A DNA stretch of 64,000 nt from an uncultured Clostridia bacterium (GCA_947302715.1 CAMYVY010000002.1:1-64000), one strand, 5' to 3'. Shown: positions 7,975-17,809, counted from the first letter of the stretch. The notes: a model not told the origin generated them from the letters alone. A program made the numbers and translations.

Positions 7975-10386
7975 CTACGCGTCCTTCTTGCGTTTTTTAT
8001 GAACCAACTTTCCATCCAAAGCCTTGTCCAAGGCTTCTTTTGCATAATCAAGAGGTATGAAGGTGAGTTCTTTTCTGACGCTGGCAGGTATCTCTTCGGT
8101 GTCTTTGATGTTGTCCTTCGGAAGAAGGATGGTTCTTACACCTGCTCTATGCGCAGCAAGTACTTTTTCCTTTATGCCTCCAACGGGAAGTACCTTTCCT
8201 CTTAAGGTAATCTCTCCGGTCATGGCGACATCCTGTTTTACGGGTATTCCGGTTAGTGCGGAAACAACTGCGGTAAACATGGTGACGCCTGCCGAAGGAC
8301 CATCCTTCGGAACCGCTCCCTCGGGAACATGTATATGGATGTCCTTCGTCTTTTGGAACTCAGGGTCTACTCCCATTTCCTCGGCGATTGACCTTATATA
8401 ACTCACTCCGGCCCTTGCAGACTCCTGCATGACATCGCCTAAGTTTCCGGTTAGAGTCAGCTTGCCACTTCCCTGGAGAATCGCAACTTCGATTGAAAGC
8501 GTATCTCCGCCAACCTGGGTCCACGCCATTCCATTAACAACGCCGACCTCGCTCTTACCCTGGATTGTATCGTAATGATATTTCTTTTTACCAAGATATT
8601 TTTCAAGATTCTTCGGTGTGACAGTGAAGCTTTTCTTCTTCGATGTAACCGTCCAGTAGGCGGCCTTTCTGCAAATATCCGCAATTTCTCTTTCCAAATT
8701 ACGGACTCCCGATTCTCTTGTATAGTAATTAATAATGTCAGAAAGAGCTTGTCCCGTTATTCTTACGGCATCCTTTTTAAGACCATGCTCCTTTATCTTC
8801 TTTGGAATCAGATATCTTTCTGCTATCTTTGTTTTTTCCTGTTCGGTATATCCGCTGACCTGAATGACCTCCATTCTGTCCAGAAGAGGTCTTGGGATTG
8901 TATCAACGGAGTTTGCCGTTGTTATAAACAAAACATTTGACAGATCAAACGGAATCTCAAGGAAGTGATCCGTAAAGGTGCTGTTTTGTTCGGGATCAAG
9001 AACTTCAAGAAGCGCAGAAGAAGGATCCCCTTTATAATCTGCTCCAACCTTATCTATCTCATCAAAGAGAAATACCGGGTTGTTGACCTTGATTTCCTTT
9101 AGGCTGGTGATTATACGGCCCGGAATGGCTCCGATATAGGTCCTTCTATGGCCTCTTATTTCAGCTTCATCTCTTACTCCGCCCAAAGACATCCTTACGA
9201 ATTTTCTTCCGGTTGATTCGGCGATGGATCTGGCTATAGAGGTTTTACCTGTTCCCGGAGGTCCTACAAGGCAAAGAATGGGTCCTTTAATCGCCTTTGA
9301 TAGATGAATTACCGCCAAGTATTCAAGAACTCTTTCCTTGACCTGTTTAAGCCCATAATGGTCTCTCTCCAAAACTTTTGATGCTCTTTGTAGATTGGAA
9401 TTAACCTTGGAGCTTTCTCTCCACGGAAGTTCCAAAATGGTTTCAACATAGTTTCTTATTACTGCACTCTCCGCAGATGCAGGAGACATGCGAGAAAATC
9501 TTTTTATCTCTTTACGTACTTTCGTGTCTATCTGCTCATCAAGCTTTAGTTCATCGAGTTTCTTCAGCCACTCATCAGCTTCCTGAGTCGGATCCTCATC
9601 CTCACCCAATTCCTCTTGAATTACCTTCATTCTTTCCTTGAGGAAGTATTCCTTCTGGTTATTGTCAACGCTTTCCTTTACCTTCTGAGCAAGCTGTTTT
9701 TCCATCACGGCAATGTCGTTTTCCTCCGTGATGATGCTTATCAGCTGATTGATTCTGTCATAGAATGGCATCGCCTCGAGTACGAGTTGTTTTCTGGCAC
9801 AACTGATGTTTAGCTCTGATGCAATCTTGTCAACAAGGGCAAATGGATTTGACTCGGCAAGAGTCTTGTCCACAACCTCATCTGTTATTTGATTTGTTAA
9901 TGCCGCATGTTCGATAAACTTGTCCGTCAGTATCCTCATTGCGGCTTTTTCCTCAACAGTAAGGTCGTCCACATCTCGCTGATCCGGATATTCCGTAACC
10001 GTGCAGGACATATATCCATCCTCGCTTACCGGGGAATCCAATCTTGCTCTAACTATGCCTTCGACCAGAATGCGTACAACGTCGCCGTTGATTTTGAGCA
10101 TCTGCTTTACCTTAACTATCGTTCCAAAGGCATAGATATCGTCGAAGGTCGGTATGAGCACGCTTTCGTCCTTTTGCGAGGAAACGAAAATGAGTTTATC
10201 TCCTGACATTGCAGCTTCCAAAGCTCTAACTGACTTGTCCCTTCCGATATCGAAATGAACAATTGTATTTGGAAAAATAGATATGCCTCTCAGCGGAACA
10301 CAAGGATAGACCTTAGGTAAAGGAACCTTGGTTTCAAATAGTTCCATATCTATATCATTGATAATATCTTTATAATCTTGTGACAT
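7975..10386 (-). CDS. lon: ATP-dependent protease Lon (LonA)
   Basis: Cytosolic AAA+ serine protease that degrades damaged and regulatory proteins. The order is an N-terminal substrate domain (PCVPLRGISIFPNTIVHFDIG), a coiled coil (about 200-300), an AAA+ module with Walker A GPPGTGKTS, and a C-terminal protease with the Ser of KDGPSAGVT and the Lys of GGIKEKVLAAHRAG. 803 residues, normal for LonA. The ATG at 10386 is preferred over a TTG five codons upstream. It follows clpX by 24 nt. Confidence 0.97.
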   Translation of the reverse strand: MSQDYKDIINDIDMELFETKVPLPKVYPCVPLRGISIFPNTIVHFDIGRDKSVRALEAAMSGDKLIFVSSQKDESVLIPTFDDIYAFGTIVKVKQMLKINGDVVRILVEGIVRARLDSPVSEDGYMSCTVTEYPDQRDVDDLTVEEKAAMRILTDKFIEHAALTNQITDEVVDKTLAESNPFALVDKIASELNISCARKQLVLEAMPFYDRINQLISIITEENDIAVMEKQLAQKVKESVDNNQKEYFLKERMKVIQEELGEDEDPTQEADEWLKKLDELKLDEQIDTKVRKEIKRFSRMSPASAESAVIRNYVETILELPWRESSKVNSNLQRASKVLERDHYGLKQVKERVLEYLAVIHLSKAIKGPILCLVGPPGTGKTSIARSIAESTGRKFVRMSLGGVRDEAEIRGHRRTYIGAIPGRIITSLKEIKVNNPVFLFDEIDKVGADYKGDPSSALLEVLDPEQNSTFTDHFLEIPFDLSNVLFITTANSVDTIPRPLLDRMEVIQVSGYTEQEKTKIAERYLIPKKIKEHGLKKDAVRITGQALSDIINYYTRESGVRNLEREIADICRKAAYWTVTSKKKSFTVTPKNLEKYLGKKKYHYDTIQGKSEVGVVNGMAWTQVGGDTLSIEVAILQGSGKLTLTGNLGDVMQESARAGVSYIRSIAEEMGVDPEFQKTKDIHIHVPEGAVPKDGPSAGVTMFTAVVSALTGIPVKQDVAMTGEITLRGKVLPVGGIKEKVLAAHRAGVRTILLPKDNIKDTEEIPASVRKELTFIPLDYAKEALDKALDGKLVHKKRKKDA

Positions 10387-10410
10387 TTCTTCGCCTTTCA
10401 ATATTCAAAT

Positions 10411-11706
10411 TTAAGATGCATGCTTGCTGTTCTTGCCCTTTTCATCATCATAAACAAGGATTGGATCCCTTTTGTTTAGAACAGTATCCGCAGTAACTAT
10501 GCATTTTTTAATATCGCTGTGGGAAGGTATTTCGAACATAATATTGTTCATGGTATTTTCAAATATACTTCTAAGTCCCCTCGCCCCGGTTTTTCGTTCG
10601 ATTGCCTTCTTCGCAATCGCTTCAATGGCATCGTCCTGAATTTCCAGGTCAACACCATCAAATTTGAACAGCTTCTGATATTGCTTGACCAGAGCATTCT
10701 TGGGTTCCTTCATAATTCTGACAAGAGCCTTCTCATCCAGTTCATCCAAGGTCACTATGACTGGTAACCTTCCAATGAATTCCGGAATCAGTCCATATTT
10801 AAGGAGATCCTCCGGTTCAACTTTTTCCAAAACACCGGACTCCGGAAGTTTTTTTCTCTCATCGTCGGAATTAAACCCGATAATTTTGTCCCCCATACGT
10901 CTTTGTATTATTCCTTCCATACCATCAAAGGCGCCTCCGCAAATGAACAGCACATTTGTAGTATCGAATTGTATAAACTCCTGATGTGGGTGCTTGCGTC
11001 CTCCCTGAGGCGGAACATTTGCGATTGTTCCCTCAAGGATCTTAAGGAGTGCCTGCTGGACACCCTCGCCACTAACATCTCTCGTGATTGACGGGTTATC
11101 GGAGCGTCTCGAAATCTTATCTATTTCGTCAACATATATAATACCCCTCTCCGCCTTTGCAATATCCCAATCGGCGGCCTGCAAAAGCCTGAGAAGAATA
11201 TTCTCTACATCCTCGCCAACATAGCCTGCTTCCGTGAGCGCCGTAGCATCGGCTATTGCAAACGGAACATCGAGAATTTTGGCAAGCGACTGAGCTATCA
11301 AGGTCTTTCCTGAACCGGTTGGTCCCATCATGACAATATTGCTCTTTTGAAGTTCCACACTGTCGTCGGATTCAAAGAAATCGTTAATTCTTTTATAGTG
11401 ATTGTAGACTGCAACAGAGAGCGTTTTCTTTGCACGCTCCTGTCCAATTACATATTCAGAGAGAAAATCAAAAATCTCTTTCGGTTTTGGTAGTTCATTC
11501 TTTACTGGAGAATCAAAATTGGTGTCGACACCCAATTCATGAAGCATTTCTTCTCTATCCATATAAAGGGCATCGATACCATGATGCAGACAGTCCTCGC
11601 AGATATACACATCTGGTCCTGCTACGAGGGCACTAACCATGGATTTTGGTCTACCACAAAAAGAACACCTAAGCTCGCTGGTATTATTATTATCTTTATT
11701 TGCCAT
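10411..11706 (-). CDS. clpX: ATP-dependent Clp protease ATP-binding subunit ClpX
   Basis: AAA+ unfoldase that feeds substrates to ClpP. The N-terminal zinc-binding domain has CSFC and CEDC pairs. Walker [10 protein letters not shown], Walker [11 protein letters not shown] and sensor motifs follow. 431 residues is typical. The gene sits 8 nt after clpP in one operon, tig-clpP-clpX-lon, so protease and unfoldase are made together with the folding factor. Confidence 0.97.
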   Translation of the reverse strand: MANKDNNNTSELRCSFCGRPKSMVSALVAGPDVYICEDCLHHGIDALYMDREEMLHELGVDTNFDSPVKNELPKPKEIFDFLSEYVIGQERAKKTLSVAVYNHYKRINDFFESDDSVELQKSNIVMMGPTGSGKTLIAQSLAKILDVPFAIADATALTEAGYVGEDVENILLRLLQAADWDIAKAERGIIYVDEIDKISRRSDNPSITRDVSGEGVQQALLKILEGTIANVPPQGGRKHPHQEFIQFDTTNVLFICGGAFDGMEGIIQRRMGDKIIGFNSDDERKKLPESGVLEKVEPEDLLKYGLIPEFIGRLPVIVTLDELDEKALVRIMKEPKNALVKQYQKLFKFDGVDLEIQDDAIEAIAKKAIERKTGARGLRSIFENTMNNIMFEIPSHSDIKKCIVTADTVLNKRDPILVYDDEKGKNSKHAS

Positions 11707-11714
11707 TTTAAAAA

Positions 11715-12293
11715 TTACCTTTTAATTACTTGATCTATGAGTCCATACTTTACAGCTTCATCAGGACTCATGAAATTGTCTCTATCCGTATCTTTTTCTA
11801 TGATGGAAAGTTTCTTTCCTGTATTGATGGATAGAATAGAATTGAGTTTTTCCTTTGTTTTTTTCATCCAGTCAGCATGAATAATCATGTCGCTTGCTTG
11901 TCCGCGCATGCCACCCAATGGTTGATGAATCATTATTTCGGCATTTGGAAGTGCATATCTTTTTCCCTTTGCTCCCGAAGACAAAATGAGCGCACCCATG
12001 CTGGCTGCCAGTCCCACGCAGATTGTGGAAACATCGGCCTTGATATAATTCATGGTATCGTATATGGCCATTCCTGCAGTTACAGAACCGCCAGGGCTAT
12101 TAATATATAGATTTATATCTTTCTCACTGTCTTCAGCATCAAGAAACAGAAGCTGAGCCACCACCAGACTGGCAACATGATCGTCTATCTCCTCACCGAT
12201 AAAGATAATCCTATCCTTAAGAAGTCTGGAGTAGATGTCATAACTTCTTTCGCCTCTTGATGTTTGTTCTATTACATATGGAATAAGTGGCAT
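11715..12293 (-). CDS. clpP: ATP-dependent Clp protease proteolytic subunit
   Basis: Barrel-forming serine peptidase of ClpXP. 192 residues with the catalytic triad visible: Ser in [11 protein letters not shown], His in [10 protein letters not shown] and Asp in [33 protein letters not shown] is the conserved handle/oxyanion region. It begins 12 nt after tig and precedes clpX. Confidence 0.98.
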   Translation of the reverse strand: MPLIPYVIEQTSRGERSYDIYSRLLKDRIIFIGEEIDDHVASLVVAQLLFLDAEDSEKDINLYINSPGGSVTAGMAIYDTMNYIKADVSTICVGLAASMGALILSSGAKGKRYALPNAEIMIHQPLGGMRGQASDMIIHADWMKKTKEKLNSILSINTGKKLSIIEKDTDRDNFMSPDEAVKYGLIDQVIKR

Positions 12294-12305
12294 TTTGCCC
12301 TCCTA

Positions 12306-13646
12306 CTACTCTTCTTCTTTTTCAGAGTCATCATCTGAACTGGATTTGATGACGCTCTTCACCTTATTTATCTTGGCATTGTCATAGAGCATATTGATGG
12401 TCTTGGTGATGATAATATCTTTTTTGAAATAATCAAGATTGTCACCGCCGAACAGACTCTTGACCTGATCCTGATCCATTTGATAGAGCTCAGCCATGCG
12501 AGAGAGTTCCTTCTCCACATCTTCGTCAGTAACTTCCAATCCTTCCTGATTGGCGATGGATCTCAAAATGATTCTGCTTGCAACACGTTTCTCTGCCTCA
12601 GGTCTCATGTCATCCTTTAAGCCATCAAGGTCTTTGCCGAGGAACTGCATGTACATATCGACACTCATCCCCTGATACATCATCTGCTGCTCCAGTTCTC
12701 TGACCATATTGTCGCATTCGTCTTCTACCATCGACTTTGGAACTTCAATCTTGTTGGCCTCTGTTATTTTATCGATCAAAGTATCTTTTGATTCGTTCTG
12801 TGCCAGCAGTTCTTTTGATTCTTTAAGTCTCTCGAATGTGTCCTTTCTCAGTTCGTCCATAGTGTCAAATTCGCTGACATCTTTTACGAACTCATCATCC
12901 AATTCGGGTAATTCTTCAAACTTAACTTCGTGTACCGTACAATGGAATACGGCATCCTTTCCCGCCAGTTCATCGGAATGATATTCTTCAGGGAATGTGA
13001 CTTTCACATCAACCTTGTCACCGGCCTTTGCTCCCACAAGCTGTTCTTCAAATCCCGGGATAAAGTGACCGGAGCCGAGAACCAGTTCCTGATTCTCTGC
13101 GGTACCGCCTTCAAACTGTTCATCTCCAACAAAGCCCGCATAGTCGAGTATTACAGTATCCCCGTTCTCCGCAGGTCTATCGGCAACAACAAGTCTCGAA
13201 TTCCTCTTTTGTAGCATTTCTATCTGAACATTCACATCATCATCGGTGACTTCAGATTCCCTTTCGTCAACTTCGACACCCATATAGTCCTTGACTTCTA
13301 CTACGGGATATAGCTGAACCTCGATATCGATTTTCATAGGTTTTCCATGTCCGATTTCACTGAATTCGGCATTTGGCATATCCACCACTTCCAAGTCAAG
13401 CTCCTTGATTGCATTTGGATATTCATTCTTGAATAACTCGTTTATAGCATCCTCAAAGAAAACTCCTTCACCATAATATCTCTCAATGATACTTCTGGGT
13501 GCTTTTCCCTTTCTGAACCCGTCTATTCTAAACTGATCCTTTGTCTTCTGATAGGCTCTGATAACAGCCTTATCGAATTCCTCAGCAGTAAAATCCATGG
13601 TGAATTTAGCTACGTTGTTTTCTTTTGATAGTAATGTTGATTTCAT
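12306..13646 (-). CDS. tig: Trigger factor
   Basis: Ribosome-bound chaperone and peptidyl-prolyl isomerase for nascent chains. The N-terminal ribosome-binding domain has the signature FRKGKAPR. A central FKBP domain (about 150-245, NGDTVILDYAGFVG...FEGG...GFEEQLVGAKAGD) and a long helical C-terminal arm follow. The tail is acidic (SSSDDDSEKEEE). 446 residues is near the usual 430. The strong SD GGAGGAG lies 7 nt before the ATG. It is the first gene of the proteostasis operon. Compare the lipoprotein paralogue at 34504. Confidence 0.97.
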   Translation of the reverse strand: MKSTLLSKENNVAKFTMDFTAEEFDKAVIRAYQKTKDQFRIDGFRKGKAPRSIIERYYGEGVFFEDAINELFKNEYPNAIKELDLEVVDMPNAEFSEIGHGKPMKIDIEVQLYPVVEVKDYMGVEVDERESEVTDDDVNVQIEMLQKRNSRLVVADRPAENGDTVILDYAGFVGDEQFEGGTAENQELVLGSGHFIPGFEEQLVGAKAGDKVDVKVTFPEEYHSDELAGKDAVFHCTVHEVKFEELPELDDEFVKDVSEFDTMDELRKDTFERLKESKELLAQNESKDTLIDKITEANKIEVPKSMVEDECDNMVRELEQQMMYQGMSVDMYMQFLGKDLDGLKDDMRPEAEKRVASRIILRSIANQEGLEVTDEDVEKELSRMAELYQMDQDQVKSLFGGDNLDYFKKDIIITKTINMLYDNAKINKVKSVIKSSSDDDSEKEEE

Positions 13647-13730
13647 TTAAGTTCTCCTCCCGAGAAAAATATTATATATTGCAGAATATATTTACCCGTA
13701 AAGGTCAATTATTCCACACATTAGCATATT

Positions 13731-13759
13731 ATTTTAGCATTTTTTTGCCATAAAGTAAA
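13731..13759 (-). promoter_or_regulatory. Candidate promoter of tig-clpP-clpX-lon
   Basis: Minus strand: TTTACT (13754-13759), 17-nt spacer, TAAAAT (13731-13736), leaving a leader of about 80 nt before tig. The direct repeat ATGCTAA occurs at and just downstream of the -10. No CIRCE or clear CtsR box was seen. Confidence 0.35.
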
Positions 13760-13784
13760 GGAAACTGTCCTTGTGACTTAAAAA

Positions 13785-13836
13785 AGTTTAAAAGAAAACT
13801 CGGTTTTTGCTATATAATTGATAAAAAACCGAGTTT
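13785..13836 (-). terminator. Terminator downstream of deoC
   Basis: Thirteen-bp stem AAACTCGGTTTTT (13796-13808) with its complement (13824-13836). Read on the minus strand it is followed by TTCTTTT, so it ends the deoC transcript. The tig promoter region begins just beyond. Confidence 0.75.
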
Positions 13837-13921
13837 AGTCACTTAATATACATTAAAAACTAACTAAAATAACATATTATCAGAGTTGTTTGACTTATAA
13901 GAGTTAAACTCTATATCAGAT

Positions 13922-14581
13922 CTAAGCTTCGCTTGCTTCCCTTACTATTTCAACTCCAGCACTCACTCCGAGTCGATTTGCTCCGGCATCAATCATTTCA
14001 ATTGCGGCAGCATAGTCCCTAATTCCTCCCGATGCCTTAACTCCCATGTCCGGACCAACAGTTGCTCTCATTAATTTTACATGTTCCGGTTTTGCTCCTC
14101 CTGTCCCAAATCCGGTAGACGTCTTAACAAATGCGGCCTCCGCAGCCTTTGACAGCTCACAGGACTTAACAATCTCATCCTCGTCCAAATAGCAAGTTTC
14201 TATAATAACCTTTACTATGCTGTTATATGCATTCGCCGCATCAACTACAGCCTTTATATCATTCTTACACTCGCTATATTTCTGATCCTTAAGGAGGCCT
14301 ATATTAATAACCATATCAATTTCGTCTGCACCGTTTTTGCATGCATCAATCGTTTCTTGAACCTTCGCTTCGGTGCTCATCGCTCCAAGAGGAAATCCTA
14401 TAACAGATGCGATTCTGACATCCGATCCGGATAAACATCTCTTGGCAAGCGGTACATAATGTGAGTTGACACAGACCGCATAAAAATCATATTCCTTTGC
14501 CTCTTCACATAGTTTTTCAATATCGCTTTCAGTAGCAACAGCCTTTAGTAAGGTATGATCTATATATTTGTTAATTTCCAT
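13922..14581 (-). CDS. deoC: Deoxyribose-phosphate aldolase
   Basis: Class I aldolase that splits 2-deoxyribose-5-phosphate into glyceraldehyde-3-phosphate and acetaldehyde in deoxynucleoside breakdown. 219 residues with the Schiff-base lysine in [14 protein letters not shown], the upstream [10 protein letters not shown] strand and the [14 protein letters not shown] phosphate-binding region. GGAGGAACT precedes the ATG. It stands alone between a terminator and a divergent promoter, with no other deo genes nearby. Confidence 0.97.
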   Translation of the reverse strand: MEINKYIDHTLLKAVATESDIEKLCEEAKEYDFYAVCVNSHYVPLAKRCLSGSDVRIASVIGFPLGAMSTEAKVQETIDACKNGADEIDMVINIGLLKDQKYSECKNDIKAVVDAANAYNSIVKVIIETCYLDEDEIVKSCELSKAAEAAFVKTSTGFGTGGAKPEHVKLMRATVGPDMGVKASGGIRDYAAAIEMIDAGANRLGVSAGVEIVREASEA

Positions 14582-14640
14582 AGTTCCTCCAAATACCTAT
14601 AATCTATCAATTACTCATTACATCAAGTTTATGCTTTTTG

Positions 14641-14649
14641 ATTATAACA
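14641..14649 (-). promoter_or_regulatory. Extended -10 of the deoC promoter
   Basis: Minus-strand TGTTATAAT is an exact extended -10 (TGnTATAAT) about 60 nt before deoC. No good -35 is spaced from it, which extended -10 promoters do not need. It lies back to back with the forward promoter at 14658. Confidence 0.4.
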
Positions 14650-14657
14650 CATATCAT

Positions 14658-14686
14658 TTGACAATTATATTTATTTGTGATAGAAA
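14658..14686 (+). promoter_or_regulatory. Promoter of the CYTH gene
   Basis: Perfect -35 TTGACA (14658-14663), 17-nt spacer, -10 TAGAAA (14681-14686). The leader of about 70 nt includes a small CCTGC/GCAGG hairpin before the SD AAGGAAAGC. Confidence 0.5.
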
Positions 14687-14764
14687 AATACCTGTACGCA
14701 AATTTAAAATGCCTGCTTTTGCAGGTGATACTAATCGCAGAACATAAGAAGGAAAGCTTTAGTT

Positions 14765-15385
14765 ATGGAGATTGAGTTTAAGTATATAATTGATAGTCCC
14801 GAGCAGGCGGAAAAGATTTTTTCAGACCCGGATATAGTTGCTATTACGGACGATAATTCCGAAGAGACACTGGATTTACACGCTATATATTTTGATACAG
14901 AAGACAGAAGACTATCACGCGAGGGTATTACATTTAGGACACGACGCGAGGGTGAATCCTATGTCGCAACACTTAAGTGGAATGGTTCCTCCGAAAACGG
15001 ATTATACGAGAGAGAAGAAATTAATATCCCGATCTGTGATACAGACAGATTTGAAAATCCAAATATAGATATTTTCTCTCAGAGTTCAATGTGCGATACC
15101 ATTAGAAATCTGGTCGGAAATAGAGAGCTTAAAAAACGAGTAGAAGTAAAATTCCTTAGACGTCAAATAAGAATAGATACCGGAAAATCCATTTCAGAAC
15201 TCTCCTATGACAAGGGAATCGTACTTAATGGCGACAAGGAAGCGCCCATTTCGGAGATGGAGCTTGAATTATATTCCGGCGACAGATCGGATATGGAAGC
15301 GCTCGGAAGAATGCTTGAGGAAAAATACAATTTGTCACCTGGAACAAGAAGCAAATTCAAGCAGGGTCTGGCACTCGAGGATTAA
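14765..15385 (+). CDS. CYTH domain protein (triphosphate tunnel metalloenzyme)
   Basis: 206 residues. The diagnostic ExExK motif is at the N-terminus (E2, E4, K6). FRTRREGESYVATLKWNG and ELELYSGD supply the tunnel's basic and acidic residues, and the C-terminal NLSPGTRSKFKQGL is also typical. Members hydrolyse inorganic triphosphate, thiamine triphosphate or nucleotides, or make cAMP; the substrate here cannot be told from sequence. No CHAD domain is present. Single gene between its own promoter and a shared terminator. Confidence 0.88.
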   Translation: MEIEFKYIIDSPEQAEKIFSDPDIVAITDDNSEETLDLHAIYFDTEDRRLSREGITFRTRREGESYVATLKWNGSSENGLYEREEINIPICDTDRFENPNIDIFSQSSMCDTIRNLVGNRELKKRVEVKFLRRQIRIDTGKSISELSYDKGIVLNGDKEAPISEMELELYSGDRSDMEALGRMLEEKYNLSPGTRSKFKQGLALED

Positions 15386-15394
15386 TGCAAAATC

Positions 15395-15430
15395 AAATGG
15401 ACAGCTCACAAGCTGTCCATTATTTATTTT
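15395..15430. terminator. Bidirectional terminator between CYTH gene and LCP gene
   Basis: Ten-bp perfect stem ATGGACAGCT (15397-15406) around CACA, with T-rich flanks on both strands (TATTTATTTT to the right, TTGATTTT on the minus strand). It serves two convergent genes. Confidence 0.8.
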
Positions 15431-16913
15431 ATCCTGCAGGTGCTTCCTCCGTTGTAGTAGTTGTAGAGCTGCTTGGATCTGTCGATTCTTGCGGTGGTTC
15501 AACAACCTCAGGCGGCGTTTCAACCGGTGTTTCTTCCGGGCTTTCCGTGGTTCCGGGGTCAACTGGTGTCACCGGTTCCTCCGTAGTTCCCGGATCAACC
15601 GGTGTCACAGGCTCCTCCGTGGTTCCCGGGTCACCTGGTGTCACAGGCTCCTCTGTAGTTCCCGGGTCAACTATCGGCTCAGGTTCTACGTATTCCCCCG
15701 CATCCGGTTCGACCCATGGTTCAGGCTCCGGTTCAGGTACATCGACCCACATACTTGAACCACCTATATCCCAACCGTCGCCACCTTCGTAGTATTCTCC
15801 TTCGGGAGCGTCTCCTGACCCCATGGCATACTGATAAATTACTGAACTAATATTGAATGCAGTTTCACTTGGTATGTAATTCGGCTGGTTGAAAAACTCC
15901 CTATGAAGTCTCGCAACATCATTATATAGGTCAGTAGGAAATACATATGATACAGCTCCCATATAACCATCGGAAATGGTGTAAGGGAAGCTCGTGGATC
16001 CAGAAATTTTGAAATTGAATACTTTAAACCCAAGCCCCATAATATCTGAATTGCTTAGATTTGTCTTAACCTGAGGAAGACCAATATCAAGCAGATTGTC
16101 TATTTCTTTAAAGCTCAGTGTCTTCACTTTATCGAGCATTTTACCAACGACTATTCGCATTCTCTCAGTACGCTTATAATCGTCACCAACTCCCTTTCTA
16201 ATTCGTCCGTATGTTACTGCTAAGGAGCCGTCTACATGCTGAGTCCCTGCCTGGACAACTTGTGGCGCAGAACCCGACTGACCTGATATTCTCCAGGTCT
16301 CTTTATTGTACTTGTTAAGTTCACTTATCTCGTATTCCTCAATATCGAGTTCCAATCCACCCATGGCATCAATAATATCCACACATGCGCCGATATTAAA
16401 GACAACATAATTCTTGATATCCAAATCCATGGCCTGGTTGATGGCCTTCATTGTCTCTTGCACTCCACCGTAAGTGAACGCATGATTTATCTTGTCATAA
16501 AAGCCTTGACCGGGTAGATAAAAGAGCGTATCTCTGTAAAGCGATGTAAGATATACATCTCCTGTATCTTCTTTTATACTGGCTATCATAATGGCATCCG
16601 TTCGCCATTCTTCATTCGGATCGTTAATGTCCCTTGCATCTATTCCCAATACAAGAACATTTATATACCCGTCAACGTTCACGCAGGATAAATCATATTC
16701 AGAATAATTCTCAACATCCGCATTTACGGGAAGCTCTGTTAGCTGATTCAGCTTCGAATTTACATACCAATAAGAAGCAATCGTAACAGTCGCCACAAGA
16801 ATTGCCAAGACTATAAGTACTATCAGAATTATATTTATAATAGATTTTTTTCCGCCTTTCTTGGCAAGAACCCTCTGTTGTTCTTCCAAGCGGCGTCTTT
16901 CCATTCTACTCAT
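15429..16913 (-). CDS. LCP (LytR-CpsA-Psr) family cell-wall glycopolymer ligase
   Basis: Attaches teichoic-acid-like or capsular polymers from lipid carriers to peptidoglycan, outside the membrane. 494 residues: a basic cytoplasmic head, one membrane segment (about 26-48) and an LCP domain with NVLVLGIDAR, TDAIMIASI, SLYRDTLFYLPG, KINHAFTYGG and YGRIRKGVGDD. A C-terminal 100-residue acidic Pro/Thr/Glu tail, built partly of TTEEPVTPVDPG repeats, follows. The tail probably spans or lies in the wall. Only TTTAATGAG-type weak SD context precedes the ATG. Confidence 0.93.
   Translation of the reverse strand: MSRMERRRLEEQQRVLAKKGGKKSIINIILIVLIVLAILVATVTIASYWYVNSKLNQLTELPVNADVENYSEYDLSCVNVDGYINVLVLGIDARDINDPNEEWRTDAIMIASIKEDTGDVYLTSLYRDTLFYLPGQGFYDKINHAFTYGGVQETMKAINQAMDLDIKNYVVFNIGACVDIIDAMGGLELDIEEYEISELNKYNKETWRISGQSGSAPQVVQAGTQHVDGSLAVTYGRIRKGVGDDYKRTERMRIVVGKMLDKVKTLSFKEIDNLLDIGLPQVKTNLSNSDIMGLGFKVFNFKISGSTSFPYTISDGYMGAVSYVFPTDLYNDVARLHREFFNQPNYIPSETAFNISSVIYQYAMGSGDAPEGEYYEGGDGWDIGGSSMWVDVPEPEPEPWVEPDAGEYVEPEPIVDPGTTEEPVTPGDPGTTEEPVTPVDPGTTEEPVTPVDPGTTESPEETPVETPPEVVEPPQESTDPSSSTTTTTEEAPAG
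15550..15657. repeat. Three 36-bp tandem repeats coding the LCP tail
   Basis: Units at 15550-15585, 15586-15621 and 15622-15657 share GTTCC(C/G)GG.TCA.C.GGTGTCAC and differ by a few bases. A partial fourth starts at 15658. Each encodes twelve residues of the pattern TTEEPVTPxDPG on the minus strand. Copy number is probably variable between strains. Confidence 0.85.
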
Positions 16914-16943
16914 TAAATTATTTCCTCAATATCCCACAAACTC

Positions 16944-16971
16944 GATATATTTTAACACATATGAAACACAA
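16944..16971 (-). promoter_or_regulatory. Candidate promoter of the LCP gene
   Basis: Minus strand TTGTGT (16966-16971), 16-nt spacer, TATATC (16944-16949), about 25 nt before the ATG. The match is moderate in AT-rich DNA. The 254-nt gap to maf holds this, the maf promoter and an AT-rich palindrome at 17081-17104. Confidence 0.3.
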
Positions 16972-17017
16972 ATAATAGTGTTATTTTAAAATAATATATT
17001 ATCTTAACCTCAATTAC

Positions 17018-17046
17018 TTGTAGTGAATTCAATTCAAAACTATTAT
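17018..17046 (+). promoter_or_regulatory. Candidate promoter of maf
   Basis: TTGTAG (17018-17023), exactly 17 nt, then TATTAT (17041-17046). The leader of about 115 nt contains the palindrome ACAATATGGTAATATATTGT. Confidence 0.4.
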
Positions 17047-17167
17047 AATACAGCTATAATCGATTATCCAAATTGAATGAACAATATGGTAATATATTGT
17101 TACCGCAAACACTACAATATATTACTATACAATAAAGTAAAAACAGAAAAATCCAAGTGACGATACT

Positions 17168-17809
17168 ATGAAAAGAAGAATAGTTTTAGCAAGCAGTTCT
17201 CCACGAAGAATCGAACTGCTCCAAAACGCCGGTTTTGAACCCATTGTAATCCCGGCAAATATCGAAGAAACGATCGATGAATCACTATCGCCCGACGAAC
17301 TCGTTAAGAGCCTCGCCTTTCAGAAGGCTGATTCCGTTCGCTCAATAATAAGCGATATGATAGGACTCTCCTCATCCGGAGAACCAAATATTATCGGGGA
17401 CGAATTACAATTATTCAATTCTACTGAATTATTATCCGGAAATCCATTAATAATCGGCGCCGACACCATAGTCTATTTGAACGGAAAGATTATAGGAAAA
17501 CCGATAAACAAAGACGATGCAATCTCTATCCTGATGGACCTGATGGGTAAAGAGCACCAGGTATATACCGGAGTTGCCATTCTGCCGCTAATCGGTGACA
17601 ACACTATTTTCTCAGAAAAGACATCGGTGTTTTTCAAGGAATATACGGTTGAAGACCTGGAGGATTATCTAAATACAGATGAGCCTTATGACAAAGCCGG
17701 AGCATATGCGATACAGGGATACTTTGCTCGCTTCATCGACCATATAGAAGGCGATTACGAAAACGTAATCGGCCTCCCCTCCAAAGCAAAAGAACTCTTA
17801 AACAGTTAA
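17168..17809 (+). CDS. maf: Maf/Ham1-type nucleoside triphosphate pyrophosphatase
   Basis: House-cleaning pyrophosphatase acting on non-canonical or methylated nucleotides (dTTP/UTP-like specificity in relatives). The N-terminal ASSSPRRIELL, the GADTIV motif, the KPINKDDAISIL segment, the HQVYTGVA motif and DKAGAYAIQGYFARFI are all present. At 213 residues it is longer than the usual 190 because of about 28 extra residues (63-91) before GADTIV. An acidic Ser-rich loop lies there. No SD is obvious (AAGTGACGATACT). Confidence 0.92.
   Translation: MKRRIVLASSSPRRIELLQNAGFEPIVIPANIEETIDESLSPDELVKSLAFQKADSVRSIISDMIGLSSSGEPNIIGDELQLFNSTELLSGNPLIIGADTIVYLNGKIIGKPINKDDAISILMDLMGKEHQVYTGVAILPLIGDNTIFSEKTSVFFKEYTVEDLEDYLNTDEPYDKAGAYAIQGYFARFIDHIEGDYENVIGLPSKAKELLNS

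Noticed and set aside
15550..15657. CRISPR-like regular repeats
   Set aside because: No spacers; the units are contiguous 36-mers coding in frame for the LCP tail.
15385..15792. 135-codon + strand frame with Gly/Ser/Thr repeats
   Set aside because: It is the reverse reading of the LCP tail repeat; its own start overlaps a terminator.
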